Numbered from the stretch's first letter, positions 8,381 to 18,350 are shown. The stretch is DNA of 28,228 bases from Flavobacteriales bacterium (GCA_020200995.1 JAIVHQ010000220.1:1-28228); one strand, 5' to 3'. Notes: generated by a model not told the origin, from the letters alone. Made by a program: numbers and translations.

Positions 8381-8411
8381 CAAATATAGATATTTGTCTC
8401 AGGCCGCCAAA
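8381..8411 (-). promoter_or_regulatory. Bacteroidota-type promoter of siaB-siaC
   Basis: On the minus strand TTTG (8411-8408) is followed after exactly 19 nt by TATATTTG (8388-8381). This matches the Bacteroidetes sigma consensus (TTTG, 19-21 nt, TAnnTTTG) at every fixed position. Transcription should start near 8374-8376, about 10 nt before the TTG start codon at 8364. Confidence 0.8.
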
Positions 8412-8787
8412 TGTAAGGACTTTCAAACTTTCATCATGGTTGTGTTAATTAGTGTCTGTCCATAAAGTCCGCTATTATGACTGCAGTCATGCCTCTGATA
8501 ATGCCTTCGATCATGTCTTTGGCCTGATCTAAAGACTTGATTAAAGGACTTCCTTATCAAAACCCCGCCTTAATCCCGGTAGACAGTCATCCCGACGCAG
8601 CAGGACTCCGCGCCTGATAGGCCGATACACGGGGTTTAGAGCTGAGCACCCCCGGGCTTTCAGCGCTCCAAGGAGTTGGTGTCGAAATTGATGAATCAGC
8701 CACCTGAGTGTATTGCGGACTCGGATTAATTTAGTCCAAAGATTACGTAGCTTCGCACTTTGAAAAAAAAGCTGCTCTTGCTTCTGT
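8412..8787. other. Unexplained 376-nt gap upstream of siaB and the methyltransferase
   Basis: I see no recognisable gene. The gap holds a perfect 14-nt palindrome ATGACTGCAGTCAT (8477-8490), about 66 nt upstream of the siaB -33 box and a possible operator. It also holds a GC-rich segment bounded by AAACCCCG (8560-8567) and CGGGGTTT (8630-8637), which can pair around about 62 nt. On the minus strand a short frame ending at 8449 encodes GSPLIKSLDQAKDMIEGIIR then GMTAVIIADFMDRH, with internal ATGs at 8514 and 8478; it follows two stop codons (TGA TAA). This could be a remnant of a mobile element or a tiny peptide gene, but neither is shown. Confidence 0.5.
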
Positions 8788-9525
8788 ATGAAGACTGAAA
8801 ATTGGTTCAAATCGTGGTTCAACTCTCCTTATTATCATATGCTCTATCGGCGCCGTGATCATGAGGAAGCAGCTGCCTTTATTGACCATTTTTTAAAGTA
8901 CCTTAATCCGCCCGCTCACTACAAAATTCTCGATTTAGGCTGTGGTAAAGGCCGACACAGCATTTACATGAATCAGAAAGGATATGATGTCACCGGCATT
9001 GACATCTCTGACCAAAACATCGCATACGCCAAGGCTTTCGAAAACGATAAATTGCGGTTTGCCATTCACGACATGCGTGAGCCGCTTGATCAGGAGCGAT
9101 ACGACCTAGCTGTCAATTTGTTTACCAGTTTCGGCTACTTCGACAGCATGGACGAGAACCTACGCGTGCTGCGCGCTACCAACGCCAATCTGAAAAACAA
9201 AGGCCGTGTATTCATCGATTACCTCAACGCCGAATTGCTTAAAAACACACTCGTGGAAAGCGAAACACAAGTCATTAATAATGTGACGTTTAACATTGCC
9301 AGAAGCATTGACTCCGGCATGATTGTGAAAAAAATAGAGGTGATAGACGGCCTCGAAACTTTTCATTTTGAAGAGCGCGTCAAAGCACTGGATAAGCAAG
9401 ACTTCGCGGGACTTTTAGCGCAAAGCGGATTCGAACTTCTGGACGTATTCGGAAACTACTCGCTGACCCGTTTCATTCCGGAAACGTCACCGCGTCTCAT
9501 CATCATAGCAAGAAAATTCAAATGA
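8788..9525 (+). CDS. Class I SAM-dependent methyltransferase
   Basis: A 245-residue methyltransferase. The SAM-binding motif I is ILDLGCGKGRH (residues 47-57), and motif II is the acidic strand end VTGIDIS (69-75). The middle strand (RYDLAVNLFTSFGYF) matches the Methyltransf_25/11 group. The substrate cannot be told; the FTSFGYF and ERVKALDKQDFAGLLAQSGF segments resemble small-molecule rather than RNA methyltransferases. The stop overlaps the start of the next gene by four bases (ATGA), so this gene and the ZIP transporter are translationally coupled. The start ATG at 8788 gives a normal length for the family. No clear promoter is seen in the preceding 376-nt gap. Confidence 0.88.
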   Translation: MKTENWFKSWFNSPYYHMLYRRRDHEEAAAFIDHFLKYLNPPAHYKILDLGCGKGRHSIYMNQKGYDVTGIDISDQNIAYAKAFENDKLRFAIHDMREPLDQERYDLAVNLFTSFGYFDSMDENLRVLRATNANLKNKGRVFIDYLNAELLKNTLVESETQVINNVTFNIARSIDSGMIVKKIEVIDGLETFHFEERVKALDKQDFAGLLAQSGFELLDVFGNYSLTRFIPETSPRLIIIARKFK

Positions 9526-10283
9526 GTTACATCGAAATTTTCGTGTTGATTGGGGCTGCTATGCTGGGAGGCTTTTTGGGGGTTTCTCTCCAGGGGCGCA
9601 TCACCAAAGATGTAAAGGTGGTTCTCGCTTTCACCGGGGCTTATCTTTTTGCCCTTGCCATCCTTCACCTGATGCCAGAGATATACCACCACCTGGCCGA
9701 GGAAGCGGGGATGTATATTCTGGCGGGTTTTTTACTTCAGCTCGTTCTGGAATATTTCTCCAGAGGCGTGGAGCACGGTCACATTCACCACAGCGACAAG
9801 GTACGCGGGCTTTTTCCCTTGGGCATCTACCTCAGCCTGGTAATGCACTCATTGATCGAGGGCCTGCCCCTTGCCGGTGGCGACCTTGCCGGGCTGCACG
9901 ATCACGGGCACAGCCATAGCCATGAACACGGTCACAGCAATGCGCTACTGATTGGAATAGCCATTCACAAAGTTCCGGAAGCATTGGCACTTGCAGCCCT
10001 GCTCTATTACTATTACGAAAGCAAGGTTAAAACCCTGGCCATGACAGCCCTCTATGCTACAGCCACTCCGCTGGGGATGTGGGCGGGACATTCACTACTC
10101 ACAGATTTCGACGGCGATGCCACCCGACTGTACGCCATTATGCTCTCAGTTGCCGTCGGTATATTTCTCCACGTGAGCACGACGATCATCTTCGAAGCGG
10201 AAGAGCACCACAAATTCAATATCAAAAAAACAGTGGCCATTCTTTTAGGGCTCGGTCTCGTTTGGGTGTCGACCCGCTTTTGA
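9522..10283 (+). CDS. ZIP family metal transporter
   Basis: A 253-residue, eight-helix inner-membrane protein of the ZIP family, which imports Zn2+ or other divalent metals into the cytoplasm. The metal-site helices are visible: HSLIEGLPLA (TM4, residues 109-118) and IAIHKVPEALALA (TM5, 146-158). The loop between them carries a His-rich run, HDHGHSHSHEHGH (126-138), which in this family is thought to bind metal. The N-terminal helix (IGAAMLGGFLGVSL) and the final helix (KKTVAILLGLGLVWV) are as expected. It overlaps the methyltransferase gene by 4 nt. No Fur or Zur box is recognisable upstream, and metal specificity cannot be inferred. The next gene, the peroxiredoxin, has its own promoter element about 70 nt later. 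Confidence 0.9.
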   Translation: MSYIEIFVLIGAAMLGGFLGVSLQGRITKDVKVVLAFTGAYLFALAILHLMPEIYHHLAEEAGMYILAGFLLQLVLEYFSRGVEHGHIHHSDKVRGLFPLGIYLSLVMHSLIEGLPLAGGDLAGLHDHGHSHSHEHGHSNALLIGIAIHKVPEALALAALLYYYYESKVKTLAMTALYATATPLGMWAGHSLLTDFDGDATRLYAIMLSVAVGIFLHVSTTIIFEAEEHHKFNIKKTVAILLGLGLVWVSTRF

Positions 10284-10352
10284 CGGCGGGCAAATCTATA
10301 CCCTTATAGATTATTCTTATCCCGTTTGGTCGCAGACTGCGAAGGGTCGCCC

Positions 10353-10360
10353 TATCTTTG
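10353..10360 (+). promoter_or_regulatory. -7 promoter element of the peroxiredoxin gene
   Basis: TATCTTTG matches the Bacteroidota -7 consensus TAnnTTTG. A TTTG at 10325-10328 could be the -33 box, but the 24-nt spacing is longer than the usual 19-21. The predicted transcript would have a leader of about 20 nt before the ATG at 10387. Confidence 0.6.
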
Positions 10361-10386
10361 TAGTGAATTTAAAAACAGAAAAAAAC

Positions 10387-11019
10387 ATGTCAGTTCTCGT
10401 AGGAAAAAAAGCACCGCATTTCGAAGCCACAGCCGTAATAAATGGCGAAGAAATGGACGAAAAATTTTCATTGAAACAGTATATCGGTAACAAGTATGTA
10501 TTGTTATTCTTTTATCCGAAAGACTTCACCTTCGTATGCCCCACTGAACTCCACGCCTTTCAGTCGCGCATCGAAGATTTTCGCGAACGCGGCGTAGAAT
10601 TGGTAGCAGTATCGACCGACACTGAACAATCGCACTGGGGCTGGTTACAGCTCGATAAAGATCACGGTGGAATCAAAGGAATTACTTACCCCCTAGTGGC
10701 CGACACCAACAAAACCATTGCCCACAATTACGACGTTCTCACAGGAGATTACTTTTACGATGAAGAAGGAATGCTTCAGGCAGACGGCGAGCTCGTTGCT
10801 TACCGCGGACTCTTCCTCATCGATAAGGAAGGAGTGGTTCGCCACCAGGTAGTGAACGATCTTCCCCTTGGACGCAACGTGGATGAAGCCATGCGCATGG
10901 TGGATGCCCTTCAGTTTTTCGAAGAGAAAGGTGAAGTGTGCCCCGCCAACTGGGAAAAAGGAAAATCAGGTATGAATGCATCGCACGAAGGTGTGGCTGA
11001 ATACTTAGCAGCTAACTAG
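10387..11019 (+). CDS. 2-Cys peroxiredoxin (AhpC/Prx1 type)
   Basis: A 210-residue typical 2-Cys peroxiredoxin, which reduces hydrogen peroxide and organic peroxides in the cytoplasm. The peroxidatic cysteine is Cys51 in FTFVCPTEL and the resolving cysteine is Cys185 in GEVCPANW. The GLFLIDKEGVVRH segment is the usual thioredoxin-fold strand pair, and the C-terminal helix after Cys185 gives the hyperoxidation-sensitive length typical of Prx1-type enzymes. I used the ATG at 10387; a GTG at 10363 lies only 3 nt after the -7 element, so it cannot be the start. The gene stands alone, closed by a terminator shared with the convergent DCC-family gene. No AhpF reductase is adjacent, so thioredoxin is the probable electron donor (inference). 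Confidence 0.93.
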   Translation: MSVLVGKKAPHFEATAVINGEEMDEKFSLKQYIGNKYVLLFFYPKDFTFVCPTELHAFQSRIEDFRERGVELVAVSTDTEQSHWGWLQLDKDHGGIKGITYPLVADTNKTIAHNYDVLTGDYFYDEEGMLQADGELVAYRGLFLIDKEGVVRHQVVNDLPLGRNVDEAMRMVDALQFFEEKGEVCPANWEKGKSGMNASHEGVAEYLAAN

Positions 11020-11192
11020 CCTCTGCCCAGAAAGCCCATTCTCGGCGTTGCACTTGGATTGAAAACAGTCATTGACTGATGTCAATTCCTTGCTTTTCAA
11101 TTCCGCGTGCGCCTTGATAATGAACTTTCTGAATCAGACTCTCCACTAAATTAACACATTCTAAATAAGCAAGTTGTAAGACTTGTAGCACG

Positions 11193-11221
11193 AAAAAGGG
11201 GGTACTACGGTGCCCCTTTTT
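11193..11221. terminator. Bidirectional terminator between the peroxiredoxin and DCC-family genes
   Basis: A run AAAAAGGGGG (11193-11202) pairs with CCCCTTTTT (11213-11221), with TAC/GTG extending the stem inside and a TACG loop. A-rich and T-rich flanks on both sides suit termination in both directions. The two genes it separates converge here: the peroxiredoxin ends at 11019 (+) and the DCC gene ends at 11234 (-). Confidence 0.8.
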
Positions 11222-11233
11222 TTATGTCTTCTT

Positions 11234-11680
11234 TTATTTGTCTTTCAGGAATCGCCTCTCCGTCTCAGGACTTGGCATCATGCATGTATCTTTCTTGCCA
11301 AACCACCTGTAGCGATTGCGGGCCACCCAGCTGTAGACGGCATCTCTGACGAAGCGTGGTACGATCCAAAAGACACCCGCGGCAGGCCAAAGTCCTCCGA
11401 GCTTGCCCGCTATCTTGAGGGCGGCGTCGCTTTTTACAAACACCCGATCTCCGTCGTAGAGCACAATGCTGTCCACATCTTTGAGCTCGGGAAATTTACT
11501 TTGTAATGCTTCGCCGATGGGCCACGAAAGGGCGGCAAAGTCGAATATGTTCTTCCGATCGCGCTTGAGCACAAATCTCACTGCGCCATTACAGAGATTG
11601 CAATAGCCGTCGAAAAGAACAACATATCGGCCTTTGGCCATTTCGGGCATTTGTACTCCTTCGGATTGTGAAGATTGCAT
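11234..11680 (-). CDS. DCC family thiol-disulfide oxidoreductase-like protein (DUF393)
   Basis: A 148-residue DUF393 protein. The defining motif DGYCNLCNG is at residues 24-32, with Cys27 and Cys30 in a CxxC arrangement after the first strand (YVVLFDG). The middle part, IFDFAALSWPIGEAL and SIVLYDGDRVFVKSDAALKI, is the usual DCC-family core, and the C-terminal half (VPRFVRDAVYSWVARNRYRWFGKKDTC) is also typical. The family is described as thioredoxin-like, but its substrate is not established. A -7 element TAATTTTG (11694-11687) ends only 6 nt before the ATG at 11680. Either the mRNA is nearly leaderless or translation begins at Met11 or Met14, both still ahead of the conserved core. The gene is divergent from glyA. 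Confidence 0.85.
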   Translation of the reverse strand: MQSSQSEGVQMPEMAKGRYVVLFDGYCNLCNGAVRFVLKRDRKNIFDFAALSWPIGEALQSKFPELKDVDSIVLYDGDRVFVKSDAALKIAGKLGGLWPAAGVFWIVPRFVRDAVYSWVARNRYRWFGKKDTCMMPSPETERRFLKDK

Positions 11681-11686
11681 GGCTAC

Positions 11687-11694
11687 AAAATTAA
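11687..11694 (-). promoter_or_regulatory. -7 promoter element of the DCC-family gene
   Basis: The plus-strand CAAAATTA reads TAATTTTG on the minus strand, a full match to TAnnTTTG. The same GCTACAAAATTAA context also precedes lptD (23852-23864). No good -33 box is seen. Confidence 0.5.
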
Positions 11695-11713
11695 CCTTTA
11701 CGGCAGGAATTGC

Positions 11714-11721
11714 TAATTTTG
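11714..11721 (+). promoter_or_regulatory. -7 promoter element of glyA
   Basis: TAATTTTG matches TAnnTTTG and lies 24 nt before the glyA ATG at 11746. No TTTG is found at the right distance upstream, so the -33 part is uncertain. It sits back to back with the DCC-gene element at 11687-11694. Confidence 0.5.
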
Positions 11722-11745
11722 ACGTTCAGGAAAGATATAACCCAT

Positions 11746-13032
11746 ATGAAAAGAGATACCGCTGTATTCGAGATCATCGAAAACGAAAAACGCCGCCAAA
11801 CAGAAGGCATAGAACTCATTGCTTCAGAAAACTTCGCAAGCAATCAGGTGATGGAAGCCATGGGCTCGGTGATGACCAATAAATACGCCGAAGGCCTTCC
11901 GGGCAAGAGGTATTACGGCGGATGCGAATTCGTGGATCAAACCGAAGTGCTCGCCATCGAGCGACTCAAAGAACTTTTTGGTGCGGCATGGGCCAATGTG
12001 CAGCCTCACAGCGGCGCTCAGGCCAATGCTGCCGTCATGCTTGCCGTGCTCAATCCGGGCGATAAAATCATGGGCTTCGACCTCAGCCACGGCGGTCACC
12101 TCACCCACGGTTCGCCCGTCAATTATTCAGGAAAGTTATACGATCCTGTCTTTTACGGGGTAGAAAAAGAAACCGGGCGCATCGACTACGATGTGCTCGA
12201 GGCCAAGGCCAAAGAAGAAAAGCCCAAATTGCTGATTTGCGGCGCTTCGGCATACGCGCGGGATTGGGATTACGCGCGCCTTCGTAAAATCGCAGATGAG
12301 ATCGGAGCCCTGCTTTTGGCAGATATCTCGCACCCGAGCGGGCTGATCGCGGCCGGGTTGCTCAACGACCCCCTGCCCCACTGCCACATCATCACTTCCA
12401 CCACACACAAAACCCTCAGGGGCCCACGTGGGGGCATCATTATGATGGGTCAGGATTTTGACAATCCCTTTGGGCTGAAAAATCCAAAAGGCGAAATCCG
12501 CAAGATGTCGGCCCTGCTCGATTCTGCAGTATTTCCCGGCACCCAAGGCGGACCTCTCGAGCACGTGATCGCCTCCAAGGCCGTGGCTTTTGGAGAAGCG
12601 CTGACCCCCGAATTCAAAACCTACGGCAAGCAGGTCATCGCCAATGCTCAAGCCATGGCAAAAGCATTCACGGACCGTGGCTACCACATCATTTCCGGAG
12701 GCACCGACAACCACAGCATGTTGATCGACCTGAGGTCGAAAAACGTCACCGGCAAGGAAGCTGAAAACACATTGATCAAAGTCGACATCACCGTGAATAA
12801 GAACATGGTGCCCTTCGACGACAAGTCGCCGTTTGTAACCAGTGGTATGCGCATTGGTACGCCGGCCATCACCACCCGCGGCCTCGTGGAGTCGCACATG
12901 GAGCCCATTGTCGATCTGATCGACCGCACCCTTGAGCACAAAGACGACGACGCAGCGCTCAGCGACATCAAAGCAGAAGTACATGCCATGATGCGTGAAT
13001 TCCCGCTTTTTGCAGAACACATAACCGCATAA
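11746..13032 (+). CDS. glyA: Serine hydroxymethyltransferase
   Basis: A complete 428-residue PLP enzyme that converts serine and tetrahydrofolate to glycine and 5,10-methylene-tetrahydrofolate, the main source of one-carbon units. Family landmarks are ELIASENFAS (23-32), NKYAEGLPGKRYYGG (45-59) and the cofactor region LADISHPSGL (191-200, Asp193 and His196). The PLP lysine Lys222 lies in TSTTHKTLRGPRGG, and PGTQGGPLEHVIA is also present. The ATG at 11746 starts MKRDTAVFEIIENE, as is usual; an upstream TTG at 11710 sits within the promoter. The gene is followed after 14 nt by fumarylacetoacetase and then by RelA/SpoT, so the three may be one transcript. Confidence 0.95.
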   Translation: MKRDTAVFEIIENEKRRQTEGIELIASENFASNQVMEAMGSVMTNKYAEGLPGKRYYGGCEFVDQTEVLAIERLKELFGAAWANVQPHSGAQANAAVMLAVLNPGDKIMGFDLSHGGHLTHGSPVNYSGKLYDPVFYGVEKETGRIDYDVLEAKAKEEKPKLLICGASAYARDWDYARLRKIADEIGALLLADISHPSGLIAAGLLNDPLPHCHIITSTTHKTLRGPRGGIIMMGQDFDNPFGLKNPKGEIRKMSALLDSAVFPGTQGGPLEHVIASKAVAFGEALTPEFKTYGKQVIANAQAMAKAFTDRGYHIISGGTDNHSMLIDLRSKNVTGKEAENTLIKVDITVNKNMVPFDDKSPFVTSGMRIGTPAITTRGLVESHMEPIVDLIDRTLEHKDDDAALSDIKAEVHAMMREFPLFAEHITA

Positions 13033-13046
13033 AACCGATAATTTCT

Positions 13047-14330
13047 ATGGACATTAACGCCAACGATCCCGCGAAGAAATCGTGGGTCAGCGTATCTGAA
13101 AATTCTGATTTCCCGATTCAAAACCTGCCCTTCGGCGTGTACCGCGATAAGAGCACTGCTCACCGGGTGTGCTCCGCCATCGGCGACCAAATCATAGACC
13201 TCTACAAGCTTTGCGAATTGGGGTACCTGGAAGGCATGGGCTTTGAGCTCACCGATTTTGCAGGCCCTTATCTCAACACGCTCATGAAGCAGGGTAAAGC
13301 TTCCATGCGTCGCCTGCGGAATGCCATCAGCGAATTGATGGATCAGGACACAGCTCACCTGCGAGATAACGAAAGCCACACCAAGGCTGTGCTAAAACCC
13401 GCTGCAGATGTCGAAATGTTGATGCCTGTGGAAGTGGGCGATTATACCGACTTCTACTCGAGCATGGAGCATGCCACCAATGTGGGTACCATGTTTCGCG
13501 ATCCGGACAATGCTCTGCTGCCCAACTGGCGCCACCTACCCGTGGCCTACCACGGCCGCAGTTCATCGATTGTGGTATCGGGCGAACCAGTGCGCCGCCC
13601 CATGGGCCAAACCCGCCCCGACGACAGTGCGCCGCCCGTATTCGGTCCGACCAAGCTGCTGGATTTTGAACTTGAAGCCGCCTTTGTAACATTCGACGGT
13701 AAACCCCTCGGGGAGCGCATCTCCACCGCCGAAGCCGACGACTTTATATTCGGCATGTTGCTGTTTAACGACTGGTCGGCCCGCGACATTCAGAAGTGGG
13801 AATACGTGCCACTGGGGCCGTTTCTGGCAAAGAGCTTTGCCTCATCTGTATCGCCATGGGTGGTGACCCTCGACGCCCTCGACGCATTCCGCACCCCCGG
13901 GCCCGAGCAAGAGCCTGAGGTGCTCCCCTATTTGCGGTACAGCGGCGATAAAAACATTGACATCAACCTCGAAGTGGCCATCGTCCCTGAAGGTGGTGAG
14001 GAAAACGTGGTGTGCCGATCGAACTACAAATACATGTACTGGAACATGAATCAGCAGCTCGCGCACCACAGTGTAAACGGCTGCAACATCAGGTGCGGTG
14101 ACATGCTCGCCTCGGGAACCATCTCGGGAAAAACGCCCGACAGCTTCGGCTCAATGCTTGAAATCAGCTGGCGCGGCACCAAGCCCGTAACCTTAAAAGA
14201 TGGCAGCACGCGCAAATTTATCAACGACGGCGACGAGGTAGTCATGCGCGGACATTGTAAGAAAGACGGAGTTCGCATCGGTTTTGGTGAGGTGCGATCC
14301 AAAGTGCTGCCCGCATTTACAGATCTGTAA
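13047..14330 (+). CDS. fahA: Fumarylacetoacetase
   Basis: A complete 427-residue fumarylacetoacetase, the last step of tyrosine/homogentisate breakdown, hydrolysing fumarylacetoacetate to fumarate and acetoacetate. Residues matching the known active site are Asp135 in DYTDFYSSMEHATNVG, the catalytic His142 just after it, the metal ligands Glu208 and Glu210 in LLDFELEAAF, and Asp242 in FNDWSARDIQKWEY. The segment LPVAYHGRSSSIVVSG is a further hallmark. Length agrees with the eukaryotic-type enzyme (about 420). No other homogentisate-pathway gene is in the window. It lies 14 nt after glyA and 20 nt before relA/spoT; the functional link to these is not obvious. Confidence 0.95.
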   Translation: MDINANDPAKKSWVSVSENSDFPIQNLPFGVYRDKSTAHRVCSAIGDQIIDLYKLCELGYLEGMGFELTDFAGPYLNTLMKQGKASMRRLRNAISELMDQDTAHLRDNESHTKAVLKPAADVEMLMPVEVGDYTDFYSSMEHATNVGTMFRDPDNALLPNWRHLPVAYHGRSSSIVVSGEPVRRPMGQTRPDDSAPPVFGPTKLLDFELEAAFVTFDGKPLGERISTAEADDFIFGMLLFNDWSARDIQKWEYVPLGPFLAKSFASSVSPWVVTLDALDAFRTPGPEQEPEVLPYLRYSGDKNIDINLEVAIVPEGGEENVVCRSNYKYMYWNMNQQLAHHSVNGCNIRCGDMLASGTISGKTPDSFGSMLEISWRGTKPVTLKDGSTRKFINDGDEVVMRGHCKKDGVRIGFGEVRSKVLPAFTDL

Positions 14331-14350
14331 TCCCCTGAGGAAATTGCTTT

Positions 14351-16576
<2,226 letters not shown>

Positions 16577-16608
16577 TGTGAAAATAAGGTGGAATGCGGC
16601 TATTTATG

Positions 16609-16616
16609 TAGCTTTG
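16609..16616 (+). promoter_or_regulatory. -7 promoter element of fur
   Basis: TAGCTTTG matches TAnnTTTG and lies 13 nt before the fur ATG at 16630, which implies a leader of only a few bases. No TTTG is seen 19-21 nt upstream. Confidence 0.5.
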
Positions 16617-16629
16617 TTGTTTATTATCC

Positions 16630-17118
16630 ATGGCGAACAATTTAGAAATTCAGAGCAAGGTCAAGCAGATTTTTTCAGCTTATCTGGAACAAAACGGGCA
16701 CCGGAAAACCCCCGAGCGCTTTGCTATACTCCACGAAATTTACGCTTACGAAGGCCATTTCGATATAGAATCCCTCTATATCAAAATGAAAAACAAGAAC
16801 TACCGCGTAAGTCGTGCCACCCTTTACAACACCATCGATTTGCTGCTCGCCTGTAATTTGGTGCGAAAGCATCAATTTGGCAAAAACATCGCTCAGTTCG
16901 AAAAATCTCACGAATACAAACAGCACGATCACGTAATTTGCACCGACACGGGCGAGGTATTGGAATTTTGCGACCCCCGGATCGAAACAATCAAAAAGAC
17001 CATCGAAGAAATATTTGATGTCAAAGTGATGCACCACAGCCTTTACTTTTATGCCGTGCGGTCGTCCGAAGGCAATACAGACGAGGTAGAGACCACGGAA
17101 GACTCCGACAGTAAATAA
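16630..17118 (+). CDS. Fur family transcriptional regulator
   Basis: A 162-residue metal-dependent repressor of the Fur family. The winged helix covers about residues 10-90, with the recognition helix in YRVSRATLYNTIDLLL (58-73). The metal-binding hinge HDH is at 99-101, and HHSLYFY (135-141) supplies further His ligands. The usual structural zinc motif CxxC after HDH is reduced here: the segment reads HDHVICTDTGEVLEFC, so Cys104 is present but the partner three residues on is Thr107. There is no C-terminal CxxC either. This is a variant site, as seen in some Bacteroidota Fur proteins by my recollection. The acidic tail (DEVETTEDSDSK) is unusual. It may lead a fur-STAS-purA-ostA transcript. 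Whether it senses iron, zinc or peroxide is not readable. Confidence 0.9.
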   Translation: MANNLEIQSKVKQIFSAYLEQNGHRKTPERFAILHEIYAYEGHFDIESLYIKMKNKNYRVSRATLYNTIDLLLACNLVRKHQFGKNIAQFEKSHEYKQHDHVICTDTGEVLEFCDPRIETIKKTIEEIFDVKVMHHSLYFYAVRSSEGNTDEVETTEDSDSK

Positions 17119-17155
17119 CCAATCAATCCCTGTTTAACCCCCTTATTTAAACCAT

Positions 17156-17515
17156 ATGGCATTTTCATACCAAATTACAGAAAAAGAGGGCACTGCGGTG
17201 CTCACCATGGAGGGTCGCCTCGTGGATAAGGCCGAAGCCGTAGAAGTGAGCATGGAAGTAGAAGAGGAACTCGGCAAGGGCACCAAGCAATTTGTGATCG
17301 ACCTGACCGGGTTGGAATACATGAACTCCACCGGACTCAATATCCTGATCAATATGATGAATAAGACGCGCAACATGGGCGGAGACGCTGTTGTAGCAGG
17401 TGCCACGCCGCGTATTCATTCGCTTTTTACGGTAACCAAACTTCACACCGTATTCACCATGAAGGCTACCACGGCAGAAGCTATGTTGCACTTTGACCAA
17501 ACGGCAAGCAAATAA
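17156..17515 (+). CDS. STAS domain protein, anti-sigma factor antagonist type
   Basis: A 119-residue single STAS domain, like SpoIIAA/RsbV. These proteins bind an anti-sigma kinase and are switched off by phosphorylation of one serine. The phosphorylation loop is LEYMNSTGLNIL, which puts the candidate serine at Ser58 (the family pattern is D-S-S/T-G-L; here it is Asn-Ser-Thr-Gly-Leu). The first strands (YQITEKEGTAVLTMEGRLVD) and the FVIDLTGLEYM strand are typical. It sits between fur and purA with 37-nt and 2-nt gaps, so it is probably co-transcribed with purA. No kinase or phosphatase partner is adjacent; SiaB/SiaC lie about 9 kb away and act through a different fold. Confidence 0.88.
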   Translation: MAFSYQITEKEGTAVLTMEGRLVDKAEAVEVSMEVEEELGKGTKQFVIDLTGLEYMNSTGLNILINMMNKTRNMGGDAVVAGATPRIHSLFTVTKLHTVFTMKATTAEAMLHFDQTASK

Positions 17516-17517
17516 CC

Positions 17518-18348
17518 ATGCAGAAAAAAGTTGACGTGCTATTGGGCCTTCAGTGGGGAGACGAGGGCAAGGGAAAAATTGTGGATGTGCTCACCCCTGA
17601 TTACGACATTATCGCCCGATTTCAAGGCGGCCCCAATGCCGGTCACACCCTGGAGTTTAACGATATAAAACACGTGCTACATACCATACCCTCGGGAATA
17701 TTTCACCCCGAAAAAGAGAACATAGTGGGCAACGGAGTGGTAATTGACCCCGTGATTTTGGCGAGGGAAATCGACGCATTGGAAAAAATGGGCGTGGACA
17801 TTAATTCACGACTTTACATTTCGCGAAAAGCGCACCTCATTCTACCCACCCATTGCGTACTCGACTCAGCATCAGAGGCTGAAAAAGGAACTAAAAAAAT
17901 CGGATCGACCTTAAAAGGTATTGGTCCAACCTATATGGACAAGACCGGGCGAAACGGTCTTCGGGTGGGCGATCTGTTTGCGGCTGATTTTGCCGAAAGG
18001 TACCAGGCCCTCAAGGCCAAGCACCTGCGCATACTCGAACAGTACACTTTTGAATTTGACATTGCCGAAAAGGAAGCCGCCTGGATGAAGAGCGTGGAGC
18101 GCATTCGCGAACTCACCGTCATCGATTCAGAACACCACCTCAACCGCAAGCTGCGTGAGGGCAAGCGCGTACTCGCGGAGGGTGCACAGGGCAGCCTGCT
18201 CGACATCGACTTCGGCAGCTATCCGTTCGTGACTTCCTCCAACACAATCTCAGCAGGAGCCTGTACCGGACTGGGTGTAGCGCCCAACACCATCGGCGAG
18301 GTGATTGGGATATTCAAGGCTTACTGCACCCGCGTGGGACCCAATTGA
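17518..18348 (+). pseudogene. purA: Adenylosuccinate synthetase, 5' part, frameshifted
   Basis: The first 276 residues of PurA, which makes adenylosuccinate from IMP, aspartate and GTP in AMP synthesis. The GTP/catalytic loop LGLQWGDEGKGK holds Asp15, and GGPNAGHTLEF holds His43. GSTLKGIGPTYMDKTGRNGLRV and LAEGAQGSLLDIDFGSYPFVT are also present and in order. The frame is coherent through FKAYCTRVG and then ends PN-stop. A normal PurA continues about 50 residues from GPFPTEL through the TTGR-R-RR aspartate-binding loop. All of that is absent, and the DNA jumps at 18338-18340 to codons for TQLNMTKADVL in another frame. I infer a deletion of roughly 150 nt that is not a multiple of three. The remaining product could not be active. 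Assembly error must be excluded because purA is needed for AMP synthesis. Confidence 0.88.
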
Positions 18349-18350
18349 AC

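Noticed and set aside
8451..8470. Insertion-sequence end near TGTCTGTCCATAAAGTCC
   Set aside because: The sequence felt IS-like, but I find no matching inverted end, target-site duplication or transposase.
8541..8822. 93-codon minus-strand frame upstream of the methyltransferase as a gene
   Set aside because: It overlaps the methyltransferase start, is Arg/Leu-rich without a motif, and has no promoter.
10363..10386. GTG start eight codons upstream for the peroxiredoxin
   Set aside because: It lies 3 nt after the -7 element and therefore before or at the transcription start.
11056..11104. Regulatory element downstream of the peroxiredoxin
   Set aside because: ATTGAAAA/TTTTCAAT and CAGTCATTGACTG can form a small cruciform, but the arms are short and nothing else supports a function.
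12136..13020. Long minus-strand frame inside glyA
   Set aside because: It is a codon-bias shadow of a fully conserved enzyme gene.
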